Of a stretch of DNA of 17,006 nt, positions 7,601 to 12,339 are shown one piece after another. The position numbers and the translations under genes were made by a program. Every line of letters starts with the position of its first letter. Position 1 is the stretch's first letter. The notes under the pieces are model-generated. The model was not told the DNA's origin. It worked only from the letters and a program-made list of their open reading frames with translations, and did not search any database. The stretch spans positions 1 to 17,006 of the forward strand of contig JADLFM010000240.1 in assembly GCA_020845495.1 (NCBI GenBank), read 5' to 3'. This DNA comes from Chloroflexota bacterium (GTDB taxonomy: Bacteria; Chloroflexota; UBA6077; JACCZL01).

Positions 7601-9184
7601 GGGACCGTCGCAACCTACGCCTACGACAACGCGCGCCGGCTCACCGAGGTCTGGAACCAGACGCCGGGTTCGCCACCCACGACCATCTCCCGCCATACGT
7701 ACACCCAGCTCGACGCTGTCGGCAACCGCCTCGCGCTCACCGAGACCCTGGCGCCAGTCTGGCAAGCGCCGACCACCCCGACGACGCCCGGCGGGCTGCC
7801 CAACCGTGGCGCAATGACCGCGACGGGAACTGCACCCTCGACCCTGCCATCGCGCGCCGTGGGCACGGCGGGCAGCGCGCCGAGCACCTTGCCGTCCCGT
7901 CCAGGGCTGCCGACCGGCCCGACGACCCAGACGCTGACCTACGCTTACGATCGGCTGTATCGGCTGACGTCGGCGTCCGGCGGACCGCTCGGAGCGACGA
8001 GCTACAGCTACGACCCCGTCGGCAACCGCCTCACGCGCGTCCGTGGCAGTACGATCACCAACTACAGCTACGATCGCGCCGACCGCATCACCTCAGCGGG
8101 CGGGGTGAGTTACGCCGTCGACGCGAACGGCAACCTGACCGCGCGCGGCGCGGACAGCTTTGTCTACGACCAGGCGAATCGGCTGACCCGGGTGACGACG
8201 GGCTCGTCGACGGCCACCTACGCCTACGACGGGGACGGCGCCTGGACGAGTACGACAGTCGGCGGGACCACGACCACCTCCCTCTACGACGTCAATCGGG
8301 GCTTGCCGATCGTGCTGGAGGACGGGGCTCGGCGGTACGTCTGGGGGCGCGGGCTCGCGTACGTGGTGGAGGGGACGGCCGCCCTCGTCTATCACACCGA
8401 CGGGCTCGGCTCGGTGCGCGCTATCACCGACAGCGCCAGGGCGGTCGTCCAGACCTACCAATCCGATGAGTTCGGGGCACCGATCTCAGCGCTCGGCAGC
8501 AGCGCCCAGCCCTTCGGCTTCACCGGCGAGCCGACCGATGGCGAGGCGGGGTTGGTCTACCTGCGGGCGCGGCGCTACGATCCGCAGTTGGGCCGCTTCA
8601 CCAGCCGTGACCCAGCGTCCGGGCATCTCTCCGCCTCGATGTCGCTTCATCGCTACGCCTATGTCGCTCAGCGTCCGACGGTGCTGACCGACCCTACTGG
8701 CCTGGACCCCAACTCCCAGGGTGGCTCGGACAACGAGTGCTTTACGACCTTCGGTGGCATGACGGCTGGGTATGGGGTCAATATTCGGTGTCTCATCAGC
8801 GAGAACCAGGCCGGTGCTCCAATCGTGACGACCACGCCAGGTGGACCGGCGGTGGTGACTGTGCCTGTGTCCGCTCCAACACCGCCGCGTGGTGTGAGCG
8901 GAGAAGGAGGTAGCGGTGAGGCAGGATCGACTGGGAAGCCCGCCACGTGGCGAGTCGGATTTCAGCATGCCCACGCTTCACGGCATCTCTCAGGCACAGG
9001 TCTCAATGCCGAGGAAGTCGAAAACGCCATTATCGAGGACGTGATGAGGACCATACAGAGCTCCTCGAGTGTTGAAGGTAGCTTTTGGGGTCGGGTAACG
9101 GTCCAGGGGCGAACAATAGAATACCGGGCCTTTCCTGTCGGTAGCGGGTACATAAATGTCGGTACGTATTATTTGGTGCCATGA
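4607..9184 (+). CDS. Secreted Rhs/YD-repeat polymorphic toxin, unassigned C-terminal toxin domain
   Basis: A 1525-residue Rhs protein of the secreted WapA-like kind; no PAAR or VgrG domain is seen. GGAGG 5 nt before GTG 4607 fixes the start over the upstream GTG at 4514. An N-terminal hydrophobic segment (AALLGATALLLIAL, ending near LPRALALS) acts as signal peptide. A DUF6531 region begins at about residue 203 (DPVQTRSGNF). Dozens of YD repeats (YxYDxxGNxxxxxD) run from about 320 to 1230 and should form the hollow beta cocoon. The Rhs core follows (YHTDGLGSVRAITD; YLRARRYDPQLGRFTSRDP at about 1318), ending in DPTGL (1362-1366), where Rhs proteins self-cleave. The tip begins with a linker containing VPVSAPTPPRG, then a domain with HAHASRHLSGTG (1454-1465), FWGRVTVQG and INVGTYY. 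I cannot name this toxin; its size and His/Arg cluster would suit a small RNase (inference). The stop overlaps the immunity gene. Confidence 0.9.
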   Translation: MESLMLSLGARLEAVAKAVAVRTLALPACLRRATCLPILQAALLGATALLLIALSPQLPRALALSGLFLDYWFGPQVLALTVNFSTIAEADIPEELPTLRVNTSPVSSSGMTTDRFFIQIACTAASDGSITTDRVFLTWSQSTSGDFDVSSCSHVRVEHRIHASGTGTRRVELAWTDETPSDPILEAIMQDAGSFPPDPTAGDPVQTRSGNFSHTHTDVAISGRGPVPTFARSFNSTDTRGGVLGPAWTHSYAIRLTTVPSDTSGSVVLTGPQGRSDRFTRDPSGSYTAPPGVYTTLVRNADQTFTATLTDATTWTFDAGGRLRRIADANSNTSKLYYNTNDQLVRVTDPAGRGSLVFAYTSGGRLQSVTDWQSPTPRVVQYTYDGNPEANGGPRLRTVVDRESGVTTYGYDGTSQRIATITDANGHVALSLAYDGSGRVASQKDARGLSTGQATTFTYTTNPDSTTTTVVTSPATSYEPAWMPAVEDTYDAQARMVKRITKPSSAFGEWITTEYGYDANANVSWVKDGRGNTTAFCYDASGHVTRRVDPAPAAGQPHPVTVFQYSGNDLVKEVQPLGVTLANPTDCSATPTLDAQGLYATDYTYDAAHNLVRMDRRYTEPGSSTVLTATVRFEYGDAANPGLVTRVIPPGGNTGASPDASYATTFAHGSSGSTSGLLQRVTDPLGNVTTYEYDAVGRRIAMFDPLGNVSGATPAEHRWEFELDRENRLRFTRAPAPNPGGARLVTESRYDGVGNLTTSIDGNGQVTRYLYDERNALQEVWESPQPWTDPASTPNPKIVTAYQYDHLGNLSRVTRATSDATYARATDYAYDGLNRPRTETEYPSWPSTAGALVLQSAYGSAGMRSTVVDQLGRTTSFGYDALNRLTGIDYADPGTPDVAYTYDLHGNRLGMTDGTGATSYEYDQLGRLLAVTRPGGQTVGYRYDRDGNRTRLIYPNAEAVAYAFDKGNRLTTLTDWANRVTSYTYAPDGLLASQTNVNGTVATYAYDNARRLTEVWNQTPGSPPTTISRHTYTQLDAVGNRLALTETLAPVWQAPTTPTTPGGLPNRGAMTATGTAPSTLPSRAVGTAGSAPSTLPSRPGLPTGPTTQTLTYAYDRLYRLTSASGGPLGATSYSYDPVGNRLTRVRGSTITNYSYDRADRITSAGGVSYAVDANGNLTARGADSFVYDQANRLTRVTTGSSTATYAYDGDGAWTSTTVGGTTTTSLYDVNRGLPIVLEDGARRYVWGRGLAYVVEGTAALVYHTDGLGSVRAITDSARAVVQTYQSDEFGAPISALGSSAQPFGFTGEPTDGEAGLVYLRARRYDPQLGRFTSRDPASGHLSASMSLHRYAYVAQRPTVLTDPTGLDPNSQGGSDNECFTTFGGMTAGYGVNIRCLISENQAGAPIVTTTPGGPAVVTVPVSAPTPPRGVSGEGGSGEAGSTGKPATWRVGFQHAHASRHLSGTGLNAEEVENAIIEDVMRTIQSSSSVEGSFWGRVTVQGRTIEYRAFPVGSGYINVGTYYLVP
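8316..8477 (+). repeat. Rhs core direct repeat, copy 1
   Basis: 162 bp inside the Rhs core (from LEDGARRYVWG to the SDEFG region) repeated at 10657-10818 in the same orientation with about 9 mismatches by my count (about 94% identity). A substrate for homologous recombination between the full gene and the downstream fragment. Confidence 0.85.
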
Positions 9185-9582
9185 TGGACAAAGTAACGCG
9201 CGAGATTGTTCCGCCGCGACAGCTTTCTGTTATAGAGAGGAGTATTATTGAGGTGCTGCTCGGCATAAATTTTCCAGGATGCCAGGAGCTAAGACAGCAG
9301 TTAGGCTCTACTAAAGTTTCTGAAGAGTACCTGCAACCATGGGATCCTAGCATAATACTCTGCGTGACTGCGCGTGACTTAGGCCCAGCGCGCGTAAAGC
9401 GAAGAATACCAGTCGAAGGCGAAACTCAAGATGTCGATGGTGTATCAATCTATGTATTACTTCACGTAGTGAATGGATACTTATGGGAATTAGAGTTCTT
9501 CCGCTCTGACGGCCAACCTATAAAACGCCTGCCTGGTGCGAACTCTTTCACCGTGTATTCTCTTGACCAATTCGAAGGATGA
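9181..9582 (+). CDS. Putative immunity protein for the Rhs toxin (DUF6984-like)
   Basis: A 133-residue protein with no signal peptide or membrane segment, so cytosolic. The ATG at 9181 overlaps the Rhs stop (ATGA), and a second ATG follows at 9184. No Shine-Dalgarno is evident, so expression is probably coupled to toxin translation. Its pattern, an N-terminal helix RQLSVIERSIIEVLL, then FPGCQELRQQL and a C-terminal LLHVVNGYLWELEFFRSDG...LPG, resembles as I recall the DUF6984 family, often found beside bacterial toxins. The gene is visibly AT-richer and uses more A/T-ending codons than the Rhs body, as expected for a transferred toxin-immunity cassette. The immunity role rests on position and family resemblance; neutralisation of this toxin is inferred. 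Confidence 0.7.
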   Translation: MMDKVTREIVPPRQLSVIERSIIEVLLGINFPGCQELRQQLGSTKVSEEYLQPWDPSIILCVTARDLGPARVKRRIPVEGETQDVDGVSIYVLLHVVNGYLWELEFFRSDGQPIKRLPGANSFTVYSLDQFEG

Positions 9583-9612
9583 TCTTCAGTTCCAATTTGA
9601 GTCGATTTAATG

Positions 9613-9639
9613 TACTTGCGGGCGCGGCGCTACGATCCT
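9613..9639 (+). pseudogene. Rhs core fragment (YLRARRYDP) cut off from its module
   Basis: Nine codons reading YLRARRYDP, nearly identical in DNA to the main gene around 8558-8584. In the main gene QLGRFTSRD follows directly; here 92 bp intervene (9640-9731), with an in-frame TGA at 9655-9657 and a length not divisible by three. The core of the orphan module is thus broken at this point. Confidence 0.7.
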
Positions 9640-9647
9640 CATACCAA

Positions 9648-9694
9648 CTGCTGCTGACCGCGCCGTAATTGCGGCTCCCCACCAGGAGCAGCAG
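9648..9694. other. Nested inverted repeat in the sequence interrupting the orphan Rhs core
   Basis: Outer arms CTGCTGCT (9648-9655) and AGCAGCAG (9687-9694) are perfect complements. Inner arms CCGC (9658-9661) and GCGG (9671-9674) nest inside. It makes up most of the 92-bp interruption of the orphan core. It could be a small insertion scar, a recombination site or an mRNA hairpin; no target duplication is apparent. Confidence 0.4.
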
Positions 9695-10289
9695 GGGCGT
9701 CAAATGCGGCACCGACGAGCGGGATTGGTATCAGCTGGGCCGCTTTACCAGCCGTGACTCCTTCTCAGGAACGGTCGCTGCGCCAGCGTCGCTCCACCGC
9801 TACACCTACGTTCAGAACCGGCCGACGGTCCTGGTCGATCCGACGGGCTTCGATCCAACGGGCACCTCGGGCAGCGAGTACGACGATGAGTGCCGCCGCG
9901 AGTGGAAAGAACACGGCCGTTTCATCAGCATCCACTGCATTACACTCATTGTTCAGATCAACGGCGGCGTTGAGACGCCGATGCCGGGTTGGCCGGGTGT
10001 CATCAACGTGCCTGTCTCGGCTCCGAGCCCGCCGAGCGGTGGTGGTGGCGGTGAACGGGGTCAAGAAAGGCCGGTATGGGACACGGAGTTCACTCGCGGC
10101 CTACGACATGCCAGGTCAAAGAGCGGCAGGCGCAGGTGGATTGATGCCGCTGGACAAATATACGAGTTTGACCCCTCGCATGGTGGTGAGCTTGAAGTCT
10201 ACGACCGTAGAGGACGGCATATCGGTGTGATGAATCTGAACGGCAACTGGATTAAGCCAGCCGTTTCCGGTAGGAGGATTGAGCCTTGA
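9669..10289 (+). CDS. Orphan Rhs C-terminal module with colicin E3-type ribonuclease tip
   Basis: 206 codons from a TTG at 9669, which has no Shine-Dalgarno, so independent expression is doubtful. It begins in mid-core: QLGRFTSRDSFSG, SLHRYTYVQNRPTVL, then DPTGFDP, the Rhs cleavage region. A linker ends in VPVSAPSPPSG, as in the full-length toxin, before a different tip. The last 60 residues match the colicin E3/cloacin cytotoxic domain: RRRWIDAAGQIYEFD, SHGGELEVYDRRGRHIG, WIKPAV and GRRI. The E3 catalytic set (Asp510, His513, Glu517, Arg545) corresponds to D168, H171, E176 (or E174, as there is one extra Gly) and R202. E3 enzymes cut 16S rRNA near A1493 in the decoding site, stopping translation. 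Lacking an N-terminus and export signal, it is a silent reservoir tip that recombination in the core could join to a full Rhs protein. It overlaps a likely immunity gene. Confidence 0.8.
   Translation: MRLPTRSSRGVKCGTDERDWYQLGRFTSRDSFSGTVAAPASLHRYTYVQNRPTVLVDPTGFDPTGTSGSEYDDECRREWKEHGRFISIHCITLIVQINGGVETPMPGWPGVINVPVSAPSPPSGGGGGERGQERPVWDTEFTRGLRHARSKSGRRRWIDAAGQIYEFDPSHGGELEVYDRRGRHIGVMNLNGNWIKPAVSGRRIEP
10272..10277 (+). promoter_or_regulatory. Shine-Dalgarno AGGAGG of the second immunity gene, inside the toxin reading frame
   Basis: A perfect AGGAGG lies 8 nt before the TTG at 10286. The same six bases are the AGG-AGG codons for the toxin's conserved C-terminal Arg-Arg (residues 202-203). 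This strong site supports the unusual TTG start and lets the immunity protein be made independently of toxin termination. Confidence 0.75.
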
Positions 10290-10537
10290 AGGGTCTAAGG
10301 TTTAACGGACAGCCACATTGCTGTGATGTGATGACTGCGAATATAGAGAGTGATGATCGCGTTATATACTATTGGGATAGGTTTGACGAATACCTCATCC
10401 CAGTACGTGATGGTGGATCGAGTGGTATACTAATTAACTTTTGCCCATGGTGCGGTAGGGTCTTGCCTAAATCGCGAAGAGATGAAGTGCTTGATAATGA
10501 GGAGCGAATTAAGAAACAACTGCGAATCATACAGTAA
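10286..10537 (+). CDS. Small zinc-ribbon protein, putative immunity to the E3-type toxin (DUF6980-like)
   Basis: An 83-residue cytosolic protein. The TTG start overlaps the toxin's TGA and has a perfect AGGAGG 8 nt upstream; the only in-frame ATG is at codon 16 and would remove the Cys-Cys pair. HCCDVM (C12, C13) and FCPWCG (C53, C56) give four cysteines suitable for one zinc, with RFDEYLIPVRDGGSSGILINF between them and LPKSRRD after. I recall this layout from DUF6980 proteins. Classical colicin E3 immunity proteins are of another family (cloacin immunity), so this would be an alternative partner. The gene is AT-rich compared with the neighbourhood. The immunity role comes from its overlap with the toxin module and is not proven. 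Confidence 0.7.
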   Translation: MKGLRFNGQPHCCDVMTANIESDDRVIYYWDRFDEYLIPVRDGGSSGILINFCPWCGRVLPKSRRDEVLDNEERIKKQLRIIQ

Positions 10538-10554
10538 GCGCATATAGCGATTTG

Positions 10555-10584
10555 CAGGAGTATTGATCTTATCCCGTACTCCTG
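10555..10584. other. 8-bp inverted repeat downstream of the immunity gene
   Basis: CAGGAGTA (10555-10562) and TACTCCTG (10577-10584) are perfect complements around a 14-nt loop, 17 nt after the immunity stop. No T-run follows, so it is at best a weak terminator or mRNA 3' stabiliser. Confidence 0.35.
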
Positions 10585-10656
10585 TCTGGCCGTCTCCCGC
10601 CTTCAAAGACAAGGGATCAACAGCCACGAAAACCGCTGTAACAAGTGGCGTGCTGT

Positions 10657-10818
10657 TGGAGGACGGGGCTCGGCGGTACGTCTGGGGGCGCGGGCTCGCG
10701 TACGTGGTGGAGGGGACGGCCGCCCTCGTCTATCACACCGACGGGCTCGGCTCGGTGCGCGCCATCACCGACAGCGCCAAAGCCGTCGTTCAGACGTGCC
10801 AATCCGGCGAGTTCGGGG
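10657..10818 (+). repeat. Rhs core direct repeat, copy 2
   Basis: Same-orientation match to 8316-8477 at an offset of 2341 bp, with mismatches concentrated in the last 60 bp. Recombination between the copies would delete toxin 1, both immunity genes and the E3-type module as one 2.3-kb unit. Confidence 0.85.
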
Positions 10819-10854
10819 TGCCAATCGCCACCCAGGGAGGATCTACCAGCCGTA

Positions 10855-10902
10855 TGGCCCCGCTGGCGTTTCGCCCGTCCAACCGAGCCGCATTCGACGT
10901 GA
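10855..10902 (+). repeat. 48-bp imperfect direct repeat, copy 2
   Basis: Counterpart of 2985-3032. Read in the glycosyltransferase frame it gives WPRWRFARPTEPHST and a stop, against WPRWRFACPTEPLSP and a stop in copy 1. It sits at the downstream edge of the Rhs array, outside any intact gene. Confidence 0.75.
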
Positions 10903-11052
10903 TATCGCGGTCCCATCCCCGCAAGCTGCCAACGCGTGAGCCAGACCAATGAACGAGCCACTATGTTGTGCTGGCCAGCGGGCAGGCACGAATATCGCCG
11001 GTAGCCTCACGACGTGCGACAATGGCCTCGAGCCTCGCGTCGGAGTGGTGGC

Positions 11053-12177
11053 GTGCACAGCTCATTTACGATTGCTCGGGTACATGGCATCCCAATTGGC
11101 ATCCACTACACCTGGCTGATCGCCTTCGTGCTGATCACCTGGTCGCTGGCGGCCGGCTACTTTCCTGCGGCCTACCCTGGGTTGGGCCAGGGCACGTATT
11201 GGATCATGGGCGCGATTGCCGCGCTCCTGCTGTTCTTCTCGGTGGTGGTCCACGAGTTGTGCCACTCGATCGTGGCGCAGTTCCGAGGGCTGAAGGTGCA
11301 GAGCATCACGCTCTTCATCTTCGGCGGCGTCTCGAGCATTGCTGGCGAGTCCGACGACCCGCAGGACGAGTTCCTGATCGCTGTCGTTGGCCCCCTCTCG
11401 AGCCTGATCCTGGCCGGAATCTTCTGGGGGCTCTCGCAGGCCTTTCCAGGCGGTACGTCCCTGGTCGGAGCGCTGCTTGGCTACCTCGCACTCATCAACC
11501 TGTTGCTGGCGCTATTCAACATCCTGCCTGGCTTCCCGCTCGACGGCGGGCGGGTCTTGCGCGCGATCCTCTGGGGCTCGATGCACAGCATGGTCAAGGG
11601 GACGCGAATCGCGACGATCGTCGGGCAGGTCGTGGCCTTCATCTTCGTGGGCTTCGGACTCCTGCTGATCTTTCAGGGGGACTTCCTCAGCGGAATCTGG
11701 ATCGGCTTCATTGGCTGGTTCTTGAACAGCGCGGCTGAGTCGACGCGCCACCAGATCATGCTTCAGGAAGGCTTCCGAGGCATCAAGGTCGAGCAGGTCA
11801 TGAGCCCGCTCCCTCCAACGGTGGCGCCGAGCCTGCCGGTTCGCACGCTTGTGGACGAGTACATCTTGCGACAAGGGCTGCGGGCGCTCCCGGTTGCCCT
11901 CGACGGACGCGTGGTTGGACTGGTCACGCTCACCGACGTCAAGAAGCTGCCCGAGTCAGAATGGTCCCTGAACTCAGTCGGGGCGATCATGACCCACACG
12001 CCGCTGCGTACCGTTTCCCCTACCCAGGAATTGAACAAGGCGCTCAACGTGCTGGTGGAAGACGACATCAATCAGATGCTGGTGGTGGACGGCGAAGGGA
12101 AGCTTCTCGGTATCCTGAGCCGGAGCGACGTAATGCGCTACATCCAGTACCATCGCGAGCTTGGGACCCGGCGATAG
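11053..12177 (+). CDS. Site-2-protease-like M50 zinc metallopeptidase with C-terminal CBS pair
   Basis: A 374-residue polytopic membrane peptidase of the S2P/SpoIVFB class, which cuts substrates within the membrane. The zinc motif HELCH lies at residues 67-71 in a hydrophobic helix (SVVVHELCHSIVAQ). The third ligand is in LFNILPGFPLDGGR, with D164. About six hydrophobic segments are present. After SAAESTRHQIML comes a cytosolic pair of CBS domains (VMSPLPPTV...LVTLTDV and IMTHTPLRTV...GILSRSDVMRYI), which in this subfamily bind adenine nucleotides and tune activity. GTG 11053 is chosen because GGAG lies 7 nt upstream and the product then starts with the family-typical FTIARVHGIPIGIHYTW; a GTG at 11014 adds 13 residues without a better site. 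The natural substrate, often an anti-sigma factor, is not encoded nearby. Confidence 0.9.
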   Translation: MHSSFTIARVHGIPIGIHYTWLIAFVLITWSLAAGYFPAAYPGLGQGTYWIMGAIAALLLFFSVVVHELCHSIVAQFRGLKVQSITLFIFGGVSSIAGESDDPQDEFLIAVVGPLSSLILAGIFWGLSQAFPGGTSLVGALLGYLALINLLLALFNILPGFPLDGGRVLRAILWGSMHSMVKGTRIATIVGQVVAFIFVGFGLLLIFQGDFLSGIWIGFIGWFLNSAAESTRHQIMLQEGFRGIKVEQVMSPLPPTVAPSLPVRTLVDEYILRQGLRALPVALDGRVVGLVTLTDVKKLPESEWSLNSVGAIMTHTPLRTVSPTQELNKALNVLVEDDINQMLVVDGEGKLLGILSRSDVMRYIQYHRELGTRR

Positions 12178-12206
12178 CAGCCCTGCTCTCCTGCACCCTA
12201 GGCCCT

Positions 12207-12262
12207 GCACCCGGAGCTGCACGCACCCGGAGCCGCACGCACCCGGAGCCGCACGCACCCGG
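12207..12262 (+). repeat. Short tandem repeat, 16-bp unit
   Basis: Two exact units of GCACGCACCCGGAGCC (12219-12234 and 12235-12250) are flanked by a partial unit before (12207-12218) and a 12-bp partial unit after (12251-12262). The repeat lies between the convergent M50 and NHL genes. There are no CRISPR-like spacers. It is probably a slippage-prone intergenic repeat. Confidence 0.8.
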
Positions 12263-12292
12263 CGTCCTCGCCCGCGTACGAGCGAAGACGCC
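12261..12292. other. Hairpin between convergent genes
   Basis: GGCGTCCTCG (12261-12270) pairs with CGAAGACGCC (12283-12292) with one mismatch around a 12-nt loop. There is no T-run on either strand. Its place between two convergent gene ends would suit a shared transcript-end structure. Confidence 0.4.
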
Positions 12293-12339
12293 GAGCGGCC
12301 ATCTCACGGCAGGCCTGCATGGGGTGAGAGGATTCTCGG

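Larger units (their letters stand above)
10563..10952 (+). pseudogene. Broken third Rhs fragment (core only)
   Basis: An open frame of 129 codons from a TTG. Only the middle is Rhs: from LLEDGARRYVWG through YHTDGLGSVRAITD to SGEFGVPIATQGG, about 94% identical in DNA to the main gene (10657-10818). Before 10657 the sequence does not match the Rhs body, and after about 10850 the frame runs into the copy of the glycosyltransferase 3' end (10855-10902). There is no YD-repeat region, no QLGRF/DPxGL core end, no toxin and no signal peptide, so no functional product is expected. It looks like the remnant of a third Rhs cassette. From 10903 to 11052 I see no gene and no convincing promoter. Confidence 0.75.

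Noticed and set aside
7138..8469. 443-codon plus-strand open frame inside the Rhs gene
   Set aside because: It is a shifted frame of the GC-rich YD repeats, rich in Arg/Pro/Gln, with no domain pattern; the Rhs frame explains the region.
9648..9694. Insertion sequence or attC site
   Set aside because: No transposase or integrase and no target duplication or attC core motifs are visible; kept only as an inverted repeat of unknown role.
10966..10995. Promoter for the M50 protease (TTGTGC ... GAATAT)
   Set aside because: The -10 box matches poorly and the spacing is 18 bp; not convincing.
12207..12262. CRISPR-like array
   Set aside because: Units are 16 bp and contiguous without spacers; it is a simple tandem repeat.
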